Shown: piece by piece, positions 25,842 to 32,941 of the stretch
Numbering within the stretch: the stretch's first letter is position 1
How the letters are laid out: the number at the start of each line of letters is the position of its first letter
NCBI GenBank assembly: GCA_964473355.1
Contig: CAYYOS010000007.1
Span: 1 to 32,941, forward strand
Direction: 5' to 3'
DNA: 32,941 nucleotides
DNA from: CAYYOS01 sp964473355
GTDB taxonomy: Bacteria > Pseudomonadota > Gammaproteobacteria > Burkholderiales > REEB80
Notes under the pieces: generated by a model
Database searches by the model: none
What the model was told of the DNA's origin: nothing
The model's input: the letters and a program-made list of their open reading frames with translations, nothing else
Position numbers and translations under genes: made by a program

Positions 25842-26602
25842 TTTTGTAGTTTGTTAAGGTAGTCTTTGGTGAAAACCTTGTCGGGCAAATCTCTAAGCTG
25901 CATGCTGGCGTATTCCATAATGGACTGCTCACCTTTTTTTAAACTGTCTTCTAGGACTAGTCGCGTAGGGCGTAGCTTCCCTAGCAAGGGTTGATAGTTT
26001 TCATACTTACAGGTTTTTAAAAGCCGGCCAGAGAGGCTGTAAAATTCCGCTTTCAAAGGTTGGTAGTCGGATTTTCTTACCCAATAAAGTACCCGGTTAT
26101 AGGTTAGACCGCGGTCTTGCGCGGTTAAATCTAAAACATGGTAAGCGTCTCCCTCAATGGTCTCGGTACGGATAATCTTGGCGTTGTAATCGCCGCTGAA
26201 TTTGGAACGCGCCAAATCGCCGTTAGCGACTTGACCGGTTAAGCGTTGTGCTAAAGATAAGCGTATGGGCTGCGAAATATTAGGCAAGAACACCCATAAA
26301 TCTCGCTGCTTCATTAACAATATTTGACCCTTTTCTGCTGCCGGTTCCAGGGTCATTACCAAAGTATTTTCATTACCCTTAGAAAGAACCCGATATTTCC
26401 GCTTTTCGGCATCGCGCTCGGGTGCTAGAGTGGAGATGTACACATCCATTTGGAAACCCTCGTCAGGCAAGCGGATGTCATCGGCGCGATTTAGAATTTC
26501 TTCCGCTGAATTGTCTTCGGCGAGGGTAGTCAAAGCACCTAATGCGAGACACAGGCCGAGGCAAAGGCGCACAGCAAATGATTTCGATAGATGGGGGTTC
26601 AT
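25838..26602 (-). CDS. LolA-like periplasmic outer-membrane lipoprotein-sorting protein
   Basis: A 254-residue secreted protein (COG2834/LolA_like type). The signal peptide (MNPHLSKSFAVRLCLGLCLALG...) ends near residue 28-29. The mature protein has ADDIRLPDEGFQMDVYIS, a central DLWVFLPNISQPIRLSLAQRLTGQV motif and GDLARSKFSGDYNAKIIRTE, recurrent in this family. It is longer than classical LolA. It should be a soluble carrier with a hydrophobic cavity that takes a lipid or lipidated protein from the ABC transporter. It is encoded opposite to the rest of the cassette, converging with the permeases and diverging from the ATPase across 91 bases. Confidence 0.85.
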   Translation of the reverse strand: MNPHLSKSFAVRLCLGLCLALGALTTLAEDNSAEEILNRADDIRLPDEGFQMDVYISTLAPERDAEKRKYRVLSKGNENTLVMTLEPAAEKGQILLMKQRDLWVFLPNISQPIRLSLAQRLTGQVANGDLARSKFSGDYNAKIIRTETIEGDAYHVLDLTAQDRGLTYNRVLYWVRKSDYQPLKAEFYSLSGRLLKTCKYENYQPLLGKLRPTRLVLEDSLKKGEQSIMEYASMQLRDLPDKVFTKDYLNKLQN

Positions 26603-26693
26603 AGAGATAGCCTAGCGTATGCGACAAATATATTATAATAACGACATAAATTAAAGCGGTCATTACAATTTCAGACATAAACCCGGTTAACTC
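26603..26693. promoter_or_regulatory. Divergent promoter region of the LolA-like and LolD-like genes
   Basis: A 91-base A+T-rich spacer between divergent genes. TATAAT near 26630 is flanked by alternating A/T on both strands, but no good -35 lies at the right distance on either strand. It probably carries both promoters; exact elements cannot be assigned. Confidence 0.35.
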
Positions 26694-27467
26694 GTGCCTA
26701 TAGTCCGCGTTGAAAATGTATTTAAAGAATATTTGCTGGGCGGCCAGATTGTCCCAGCCTTAAAAGCTATTAACCTGAGCGTGGAATCCGGCGTGTTCCT
26801 TGCCATAGCGGGCCCGTCGGGCAGCGGAAAGTCAACGCTATTAAATATTATGGGCGGTATCGACACCCCAACTTCAGGTGAAGTGTTTATCAATGACGTG
26901 GCGGTTGCCGGGCAAACCCCCGATCAGTTGGCGGACTTGCGTGCCCGCACCATCGGGTTCATTTTTCAGACTTTTAATTTGTTGCCCGTACTCTCGGCTG
27001 CGGAAAATGTGGAATACCCGCTCTTGGGTTTTAAGGAGCTCAACAAAACCGAGCGGCAAGAGCGGGTGGCGCATTATTTGGATATCGTGGGATTAAGCCG
27101 CTTTGCCCATCATCGTCCCAATCAGCTCAGTGGCGGCCAGCGTCAGCGCGTAGCGATCGCTAGAGCGTTGGGCACGCATCCAAAAATCGTATTGGCGGAT
27201 GAGCCCACAGCAAATTTGGATCGCAAAACGGGCGAAGAGGTGTTGAGGCTTATGAAAAAAATTAGCCATAGCGCTAATACCACATTTATTTTTTCCACGC
27301 ACGATAAACGCGTCATGAAAATGGCCGATCGTTTAGTGAATATAGAAGATGGGGAAATAACGCGTTTAGGTATTCGCGTTGCAAAGACCTGGTCGCACGT
27401 GGCAGAAAAGCGCCCGAGCGCCATTGGCAGCCATAAGGTAAGCTTAGTAAAAGGGGGAAATAAATGA
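26694..27467 (+). CDS. LolD/MacB-family ABC transporter ATP-binding protein
   Basis: A 257-residue ATPase. The Walker A is GPSGSGKS (40-47), followed by a Q loop (FQTFNLLP), an ABC signature (LSGGQRQR), a Walker B (IVLADEPT), a D loop (NLD) and an H loop (STHD). All catalytic motifs are intact. FQTFNLLPVLSAAENVEYPL is typical of the LolD/MacB/FtsE group that works with FtsX-type permeases, so it should drive the two permeases at 23407-25841. The last 30 residues (WSHVAEKRPSAIGSHK) extend beyond the usual domain. The start is GTG at 26694. Its stop overlaps the ATG of the barrel gene by 4 bases. Confidence 0.93.
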   Translation: MPIVRVENVFKEYLLGGQIVPALKAINLSVESGVFLAIAGPSGSGKSTLLNIMGGIDTPTSGEVFINDVAVAGQTPDQLADLRARTIGFIFQTFNLLPVLSAAENVEYPLLGFKELNKTERQERVAHYLDIVGLSRFAHHRPNQLSGGQRQRVAIARALGTHPKIVLADEPTANLDRKTGEEVLRLMKKISHSANTTFIFSTHDKRVMKMADRLVNIEDGEITRLGIRVAKTWSHVAEKRPSAIGSHKVSLVKGGNK

Positions 27468-28933
27468 ATAGCCGTTTTCGTCTTACGCTGATAATGTTCG
27501 TATGGATGGGATGCTATGCGCCGTTAAGCGTCGCTCAGGGTTCCAACAAGTCCGCGCCCACATCAATTGATGATTTGTTTGGTACCGCTAGCCCACCCGC
27601 CAAAGCCAGTGAACCCGCGCCTGCAAAAAAAACTGCGCCTAAGCCCGCTGCCAAAGAACCCGACAGCTTGGGCGCATTATTTGACGAACCTAAAACCCAA
27701 GCTACCGCGCCCGCTCCTGCACCGAAGACTAAGTTTAGTGGTTTCGTTCAATCTGAAGCCGCGTACACCTACCCCTCGCCCGGCCACGGTTCCAAATTTT
27801 TAAATAAGCTGGAGTTGGCTGCCACCGGCAATATCACGCCTCAGGTACGTTGGAAGCTTTCCGGACGGGCGAGCTATAACGCGATTTATGATCTAAACAA
27901 TTTTTATCCGAACCAAGTCCGTGACGACCAGCGTTTTGAATTGTTACCTCTGGAAAACTATTTGGATATTTCGACAGGTAATTTTGATTTTCGCATCGGG
28001 CGACAGCACATCATTTGGGGGGAAGCAATCGGCTTATTTTTTGCGGACGTGGTTTCTGCGAAGGATATGCGCGAATTTTTTCTGCCAGAGTTCGATCAGA
28101 TTCGCATTCCTCAATGGGCGGCACGAGCTGAATATTTTAAAAATGATTTTCACGCCGAGGCGATTTGGATACCGGTTATGACTTACGACAAAATCGGCAA
28201 ACCGGGCGCGGAATTTTATCCCTTTCCCCCAGCCAGCCCATTCGGATACGGTTATGTGATCGAAAACGAACAACGGCCGGACCGCAAGCTTTCCAACTCA
28301 GCTTATGGCACGCGTTTATCCTATTTAAAGAATGGCTGGGATGGCTCGGTATTTTATTACCACAGCGTGGACGCATCCCCGACTTTTTCGCGTAGCGTTA
28401 TCGATTCCCCTGCTACCTTCGTGTATCAACCCATACACACTAAACTGCATCAATGGGGTGCCACACTTTCAAAAGGTCTCCGGGATACCGTTTTTAGAGC
28501 GGAAGCCGTGTATACCCGTGGCCGTGAATTTAATGTTTCTCGCCTAAGCGAAGCGGATGGCTTAGTGCCATTGGATACCCTAGACTATGTATTAGGTGTG
28601 GATTTGCCCGCTCCAGAGGACATGCGTTTTAATGTGCAGTTTTTTGAGCGTTGGTTTATGGACAGTGATCCGGATATGTATACCGATCGCCATGAAAGCG
28701 GCTTAAGTTTTTTTGCCAGCGGCAAATTGCGCACCAACCTCAGTGCCGAAATTTTGCTGGCGCGAAGCTTTAATCGCGGCGATTGGATGGCACGCCCTAA
28801 AATCGCATGGAAGTTTGCGCCAAATTGGCGGGCCACTTTTGGTGCGGATATTTTTGGCGGGGACAGCGTGGGTTTCTTTGGCCGCTTTAATAGTAAAGAT
28901 AGAGTCTATACGGAGCTGCGCTATGATTTTTAA
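27464..28933 (+). CDS. Predicted outer-membrane beta-barrel with Ala/Pro-rich N-terminal linker (DUF1302-like)
   Basis: A 489-residue secreted protein. The signal peptide ends near residue 25 (SVAQ). A low-complexity Ala/Pro/Lys linker (about 28-92) follows, containing two Leu-Phe motifs, IDDLFG and LGALFDE. The rest alternates in amphipathic strands and ends in LRYDF, with the terminal Phe of barrel proteins. RIGRQHIIWGEAIGLFFADVVS resembles the GRQ-x-x-WGE motif of DUF1302 barrels. It overlaps the ATPase gene by 4 bases and prsT by 11. It could be the outer-membrane receiver of the LolA-like carrier, by analogy with DUF1302 proteins that sit beside LolA/B-fold DUF1329 proteins. The family assignment is moderate. 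Confidence 0.75.
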   Translation: MNSRFRLTLIMFVWMGCYAPLSVAQGSNKSAPTSIDDLFGTASPPAKASEPAPAKKTAPKPAAKEPDSLGALFDEPKTQATAPAPAPKTKFSGFVQSEAAYTYPSPGHGSKFLNKLELAATGNITPQVRWKLSGRASYNAIYDLNNFYPNQVRDDQRFELLPLENYLDISTGNFDFRIGRQHIIWGEAIGLFFADVVSAKDMREFFLPEFDQIRIPQWAARAEYFKNDFHAEAIWIPVMTYDKIGKPGAEFYPFPPASPFGYGYVIENEQRPDRKLSNSAYGTRLSYLKNGWDGSVFYYHSVDASPTFSRSVIDSPATFVYQPIHTKLHQWGATLSKGLRDTVFRAEAVYTRGREFNVSRLSEADGLVPLDTLDYVLGVDLPAPEDMRFNVQFFERWFMDSDPDMYTDRHESGLSFFASGKLRTNLSAEILLARSFNRGDWMARPKIAWKFAPNWRATFGADIFGGDSVGFFGRFNSKDRVYTELRYDF

Positions 28934-31703
28934 ACAACCCGCACACCGCTCGCAAGTAGTCATTGGGCTGCTGCTCGCCGTGTCCCTTGGGGCCTGTAAA
29001 CCCGCGCCGTCCACCGACAAACTTTTGACCGACGCCCGTCAATATCAACAAAAAGGAGACGTCAAGTCCACTATTATTCAGTTAAAAAATGTGCTGCAAC
29101 AAGAGCCCAACAATGCTGAAGCGCGTTATTTATTAGGCGTAGCTTATAACGAGAGCGGCGATGCCCGCAGTGCTGAAAAAGAATTGCTTAAGGCCAAGGA
29201 GTTGGGCGCGGCCGAAGGACCGGTACTCACCCAACTTGGGCGCGCCTATCTGGCGCTGGGCCAATACCAAAAGACTATAGATGGCGTAAAGCCCACGGAA
29301 AAATTAACGCCGGCAGAGACAGCGGCCATATTAACCCTGCGTGGCAATGCCTATGGCGGGCTGCGTCAGTTGGAACAAGCCAAGGCTGCTTATCAAGATG
29401 CCTTAAAGCGCCAGCCGGAATATCCCGATGCGCAATTGGGCCTGGCGCGTTTGGCGGCAATGAGCGGTGATCTCGCTGGCGCCCAAGCGCTGGTGGATAA
29501 TGTCATCACTACGGCACCCAAGAACGTCGAAGCGCGGCTTATGCGTGGCGACATTCAACGCCTAAGCCAGCAAACCGAACTTGCCGCGGAGGCTTATAAC
29601 CAAGCGTTGGCAACCGATCCAGGCAACCTCACGGCGCTAATCAGCTTAGCTTCTCTTAAAATCGATAAGGGGGATTACGATGGGGCACAAAAACACGTGG
29701 ATGAAATCAAGAAAAAAGCCCCGTTAAGCCCCCTGGGTAATTACAACCAAGCCCTAATTCATTTTAAGAAAAAGAATTTTGCTGCCGCCAACGATGCGTT
29801 GGGGCAGGTATTCAGCGTGGCGCCGGATCACCTCCCGAGTACCTTGTTAGCGGGCGCTACGCTTTATTCGCTGGGATCCTATCAGCAAGCGGAAGCGCAG
29901 CTACGCAAATTTTTAAATGCCGTGCCTAACAATGCGCTGGCTCGTCAAGTGTATGCAGCCACACTGCTTAAAATGAAGCAGCCGGACCGAGCCATTGAAA
30001 TTCTCAAGCCTGCCTTGGCGGCCGCGCCGGAAAACGTCGAGCTCATGGCGTTATTAGCTAACGCCTACGTGCAAACCCGGGATTTCGCCAAGGCGAGCGA
30101 GTATTTTCAGCGTGCCGCTACGGCAGATCCGGGTAACGCGGCGGTGCGCACGGGTCTGGGTTATACCCGGCTTGCCATGGGGGAATTCGGCCGCGCCACA
30201 GCTGATCTAGAAACGGCTGTTACGCTAGAAAAAGACAAACATGACGCCGAGGTCCTGCTGATTCTTTTGCATCTCAACAAAAAACAATATGACGACGCTT
30301 TAAAAGCGATTGCGGCCCTGGAGGCGAAGCAACCGAAAAATCCCATTACGCATAATCTTATGGGTGCTGCCTATTTGGGCAAACAAGATAAAGTAAAGGC
30401 ACGGGCTGCGTTTGAAAAAGCTTTGGCGCTCAGTCCCAAATTCTTCCCGGCGATAATGAATCTCGCGCAAATGGATATTCAAGAGAACAAGGTGGAGGGC
30501 GCGCGTAATCGCTTCTTGGCCGTCTTAAACGAGGACAAGTCTAATGTTGGGGCGATGGTGGCGTTAGCGAAATTATCGGCTAAGGACAAAAATATAACAG
30601 AGGCCATTGCTTGGCTAGACAAGGCAAGAAAAGCGGACACCAGTGCAATTGGCCCTCGCGTCATCTTGGCTAATTTTTATTTGCAAACCAATCAGCGCGA
30701 AAAAGCCTTGGCCATGGCGCGGGAAGCCTTTGAATTGAATCCGGAGGATCCCGCAGTAATGGAAACAATGGGTGTTGCCCAGCTGGCTAACGGTCAATCT
30801 AGCGAAGCCTTAGCGAGTTTCGCCAAATTTACTAAAGCATTTCCGCAATCCCCAGTGGCTTGGGGGCGTTTGGCTGGCGCGCAAATTGCCACGCGTAATC
30901 CCACCGGGGCCGAAGCCTCTTTAAAAAAAGCGTTGTCCATACAGCCCAATTATCAAGATGCGCAAATAGCGTTAATCCTTGTTATGCTGGATACCAAGCG
31001 TTATGACGCGGCGCTTTCCTTGGCATCCAAAATCGAAAGCCAAAACCCCAAGTCCGCCACTGGGCGGATCTTACGAGGCGATGTGCTAACGGCTTCCGGC
31101 AAATTTTCCGATGCGGTTCGGGCTTACGAGGAAGCACAGGCCTTAAGCGATACGGGGACGCTCGCAATTAAATTACACTTTGCGCGGAGCAAAGCAACTA
31201 GCCCCAGCCAAGCCGATGAAAAACTTAATGCTTGGATTAACAGCCATCCTAATGATATACAAAGCCGTTTATATGCTGCGCAGAACCATTTAAACGCGCA
31301 GCGCTATCCAGAGGCAACAGCCTTGTATGAAACCGTTCTAAAAAAGGAAGCAGATAATATTCTGGCACTGAATAATCTTGCTTGGCTTTATCAGGTGCAG
31401 AAAGATCACCGGGCTTTGGCCACAGCGGAGCGGGCTTATCAAATCAACCCCAATTCCGCCGAAGTATTGGACACTTTAGGTTGGATTCTAGTGGAGCTTG
31501 GTAAATTTACCCGCGGCTTGGAAACGCTGCGCAGCGCTACCGCGCTTAACCCCAGAGATCCTCAAATTGCTTATCATTTTGCCGCGGCCCTCGCAAAATC
31601 CGGTGATAAAGCCGGCGCACGCGCGCAACTAAAAAAATTGTTGGCTGACCACAAAAACTTCCCGCAGATAAAGGAAGCGGAAACGCTTTTGAATCAGTTA
31701 TAA
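28923..31703 (+). CDS. prsT: PEP-CTERM-system TPR lipoprotein PrsT
   Basis: A 926-residue lipoprotein (TIGR02917-like) with a lipobox ending at C25 (SLGAC). It is made almost wholly of tetratricopeptide repeats, for example AEARYLLGVAYNESGDARSAEKELLKA and PNSAEVLDTLGWILVELGKFTRGLETL. It is a constant companion of exosortase/PEP-CTERM loci; its molecular role is unproven, but a scaffold for envelope protein or polysaccharide assembly is likely. The start at 28923 has GGAG 7 bases upstream and gives the lipobox; the longer in-frame start at 28713 lies inside the barrel gene. The 11-base overlap indicates translational coupling to the ABC/barrel genes. Confidence 0.95.
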   Translation: MIFKQPAHRSQVVIGLLLAVSLGACKPAPSTDKLLTDARQYQQKGDVKSTIIQLKNVLQQEPNNAEARYLLGVAYNESGDARSAEKELLKAKELGAAEGPVLTQLGRAYLALGQYQKTIDGVKPTEKLTPAETAAILTLRGNAYGGLRQLEQAKAAYQDALKRQPEYPDAQLGLARLAAMSGDLAGAQALVDNVITTAPKNVEARLMRGDIQRLSQQTELAAEAYNQALATDPGNLTALISLASLKIDKGDYDGAQKHVDEIKKKAPLSPLGNYNQALIHFKKKNFAAANDALGQVFSVAPDHLPSTLLAGATLYSLGSYQQAEAQLRKFLNAVPNNALARQVYAATLLKMKQPDRAIEILKPALAAAPENVELMALLANAYVQTRDFAKASEYFQRAATADPGNAAVRTGLGYTRLAMGEFGRATADLETAVTLEKDKHDAEVLLILLHLNKKQYDDALKAIAALEAKQPKNPITHNLMGAAYLGKQDKVKARAAFEKALALSPKFFPAIMNLAQMDIQENKVEGARNRFLAVLNEDKSNVGAMVALAKLSAKDKNITEAIAWLDKARKADTSAIGPRVILANFYLQTNQREKALAMAREAFELNPEDPAVMETMGVAQLANGQSSEALASFAKFTKAFPQSPVAWGRLAGAQIATRNPTGAEASLKKALSIQPNYQDAQIALILVMLDTKRYDAALSLASKIESQNPKSATGRILRGDVLTASGKFSDAVRAYEEAQALSDTGTLAIKLHFARSKATSPSQADEKLNAWINSHPNDIQSRLYAAQNHLNAQRYPEATALYETVLKKEADNILALNNLAWLYQVQKDHRALATAERAYQINPNSAEVLDTLGWILVELGKFTRGLETLRSATALNPRDPQIAYHFAAALAKSGDKAGARAQLKKLLADHKNFPQIKEAETLLNQL

Positions 31704-31838
31704 ATCGATGCATGTCTTAAGGGGCTTCTACCGCTTACCGTTCTCAGCATTTGGTATCCATTCAATGCAGCAGCGCCGCCTTTGAATCAGCTTTGATTAT
31801 AAGGGTATAATCTTTATTCATTCGTTGGCGGAGCGTTT
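31704..31838. other. Intergenic region between prsT and the second TPR gene
   Basis: These 135 bases hold no ORF. They include a repeat of the prsT end (TTTGAATCAG at 31688-31697 and 31781-31790) and a good sigma-70 promoter. No clear terminator was seen. Confidence 0.5.
31782..31811 (+). promoter_or_regulatory. Candidate sigma-70 promoter of the second TPR gene
   Basis: TTGAAT (31782-31787) and a perfect TATAAT (31806-31811) are separated by 18 bases. Transcription would start near 31818, about 20 bases before the ATG at 31839, which has GGAG at 31830-31833. This suggests expression independent of prsT. Confidence 0.55.
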
Positions 31839-32941
31839 ATGCTTGTCCTACAGTTCGGTGCCATTCGGCACTCCTTAATTTACTTTAGCTCGATATCGCT
31901 CGGGTTAATTATTCTTGCTTCCTGCACCTTGGGCGGATCCTTCGAATCCTTTATGACCAGCGGTAAAGCGGCGTTAGCAAAAAAAGACTACAACGCCGCG
32001 GTAATTCAGTTTAAAAATGCCGCGCAAAAAAACCCCACCGATGCAGAGGCACGCTATCTTTTGGCGACGGCATACATAGAAGCGGGAAATTTTCCGGCTG
32101 CCGAAAAGGAACTCCGTCAGGCCAAACAATTTAAGTTCGATGCTGCCAAGATATCCGCTACCCTTGGGAAAGCCTTGCTGCATCAGACCAAATTTCGCGA
32201 GTTACTGGACGAAATTCAGCCCGAACCGGGCTATGCGGCGGCGGAGTTGGCGGAAATTTTCGTTAGCCGTGGTTTAGCTTACCTGGCTATCGCGCAATAC
32301 GCGGAAGCCCGCGCCAGCTTTCAGCAAGCGCAAAAAATTGCACCGCAACTGGCGAGCGCGGATTTAGGAATGGTGCAAGTTTTGGCGGGTGAACGGAAGT
32401 TTGCCGAAGCACTCGCGCTAAATAATCAAGTCCTGGCTAAACATCCCACATATGAATTGGCCTGGGGCGTGCAAGCCGACCTTTTAGCCGGTCAGCCACA
32501 ATTATTAGAGCAGGCCGTGGCGGCTTATCGGAAAGCGATTGAATTGGAGCCGCGGTATTTTATGGCCCACGCCAAATTGGCATCGTTGTTATTGGATATG
32601 CAGCAACTTGATAAGGCGCAGCTCGAGGTAGAAGAACTCAAAAAAATTGCCCCAGCCCATTATTTAACTCATCACCTGCAAGCGCGCATTCATTTTCTAA
32701 AACGTGACTATGCGGCGGCAGAGGAGTCGATTCAGAACGCCTTGAAAAGCGACGCCAACCATCCGCCCAGCTTATTGCTTGCAGGCGCCATTGCGCAGGC
32801 GCGAGGCTCCAATGAGCAGGCGGAGAAGCACCTTTCGGCCGTGCTCGCCAACTATCCTAGTCACACCTACGCCCGTAAGTTGCTGGCCGCCGTGCAATTG
32901 AAACTGGGCAGGGCGCAAACCGCGGTGGCCACGTTGAATCC
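31839..32941 (+). CDS. Second PrsT-like TPR lipoprotein, N-terminal part (runs off window)
   Basis: An open frame of 367 codons continuing beyond the window. It has a lipobox ending at C29 (LASC), then TPR repeats. The N-terminal region (AALAKKDYNAAVIQFKNAAQKNPTDAEARYLLATAYIEAGNFPAAEKELRQAK) aligns well with the first PrsT repeats, which share AEARYLL and AEKEL motifs at the same distance from the lipobox. It is therefore probably a tandem paralogue of prsT that has diverged considerably. GGAG lies 5 bases before the ATG. Whether it is full length cannot be judged. Confidence 0.9.
   Translation, partial: MLVLQFGAIRHSLIYFSSISLGLIILASCTLGGSFESFMTSGKAALAKKDYNAAVIQFKNAAQKNPTDAEARYLLATAYIEAGNFPAAEKELRQAKQFKFDAAKISATLGKALLHQTKFRELLDEIQPEPGYAAAELAEIFVSRGLAYLAIAQYAEARASFQQAQKIAPQLASADLGMVQVLAGERKFAEALALNNQVLAKHPTYELAWGVQADLLAGQPQLLEQAVAAYRKAIELEPRYFMAHAKLASLLLDMQQLDKAQLEVEELKKIAPAHYLTHHLQARIHFLKRDYAAAEESIQNALKSDANHPPSLLLAGAIAQARGSNEQAEKHLSAVLANYPSHTYARKLLAAVQLKLGRAQTAVATLN

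Noticed and set aside
28713..31703. Longer 996-residue reading of prsT starting at 28713
   Set aside because: The extra 70 residues lie within the barrel gene in another frame and put the lipobox far from the N-terminus. The ATG at 28923 has a good Shine-Dalgarno and gives a normal lipoprotein signal.
31974..32183. Minus-strand 69-codon frame within the second TPR gene
   Set aside because: It is a shadow of the TPR coding strand, which is open from 31839 to the window end with a lipobox and repeats.
1..32941. CRISPR arrays, insertion sequences, tRNA or rRNA genes
   Set aside because: No regularly spaced repeats, transposase motifs, terminal inverted repeats or tRNA-like cloverleaf sequences were seen in the few intergenic stretches.

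Overview
The window looks like a betaproteobacterial chromosome, probably near Nitrosomonadales/Gallionellaceae-type bacteria; this is an inference from gene order and families. The order ponA / pilMNOPQ / aroK-aroB-dgt is typical of Betaproteobacteria, and the flanking genes belong to the XrtA (EpsH)/PEP-CTERM exopolysaccharide system. Base composition looks close to 50% GC by eye. No rRNA, tRNA, CRISPR array or insertion sequence was found. Ten N at 11014-11023 mark an assembly gap inside pilQ.

Left arm (1-6947, minus strand): one half of an XrtA exopolysaccharide locus, read right to left. It encodes a Wza-like export lipoprotein, a chain-length determinant, a BY-type tyrosine autokinase, a TIGR03016-like outer-membrane barrel, an ExeA-like ATPase, WecB, and the first 50 codons of the XrtA-type polysaccharide deacetylase. 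A good sigma-54 promoter candidate precedes the first gene.

Centre (7198-18246): a housekeeping block. It holds dgt, aroB and aroK, then a terminator-like hairpin, then pilMNOPQ (each pair overlapping by 4 bases), and divergently mrcA (PBP1a) followed by an unnamed, possibly nucleotidyltransferase-like gene.

Right arm (18415-32941): the second half of the envelope system. It begins with an XrtA-type polyprenyl-phosphate sugar transferase and the two-component pair PrsK/PrsR. Next is a five-gene cassette resembling Lol: two FtsX-family permeases, a LolA-like periplasmic protein on the opposite strand, a LolD-like ATPase and a large outer-membrane beta-barrel. It ends with PrsT and a second PrsT-like TPR lipoprotein cut by the window edge. 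The ATPase, barrel and prsT genes overlap one another, so this cassette is tied to PrsT.

How it may work together (inference): PrsK/PrsR and sigma-54 would switch on the two polysaccharide operons, whose upstream regions share a short repeat next to the candidate -24/-12 elements. The sugar transferase would start the repeat unit, and the left-arm proteins would control length and export it. PrsT and the Lol-like cassette would serve envelope or outer-membrane assembly. The cassette is the best candidate here for an undescribed system.
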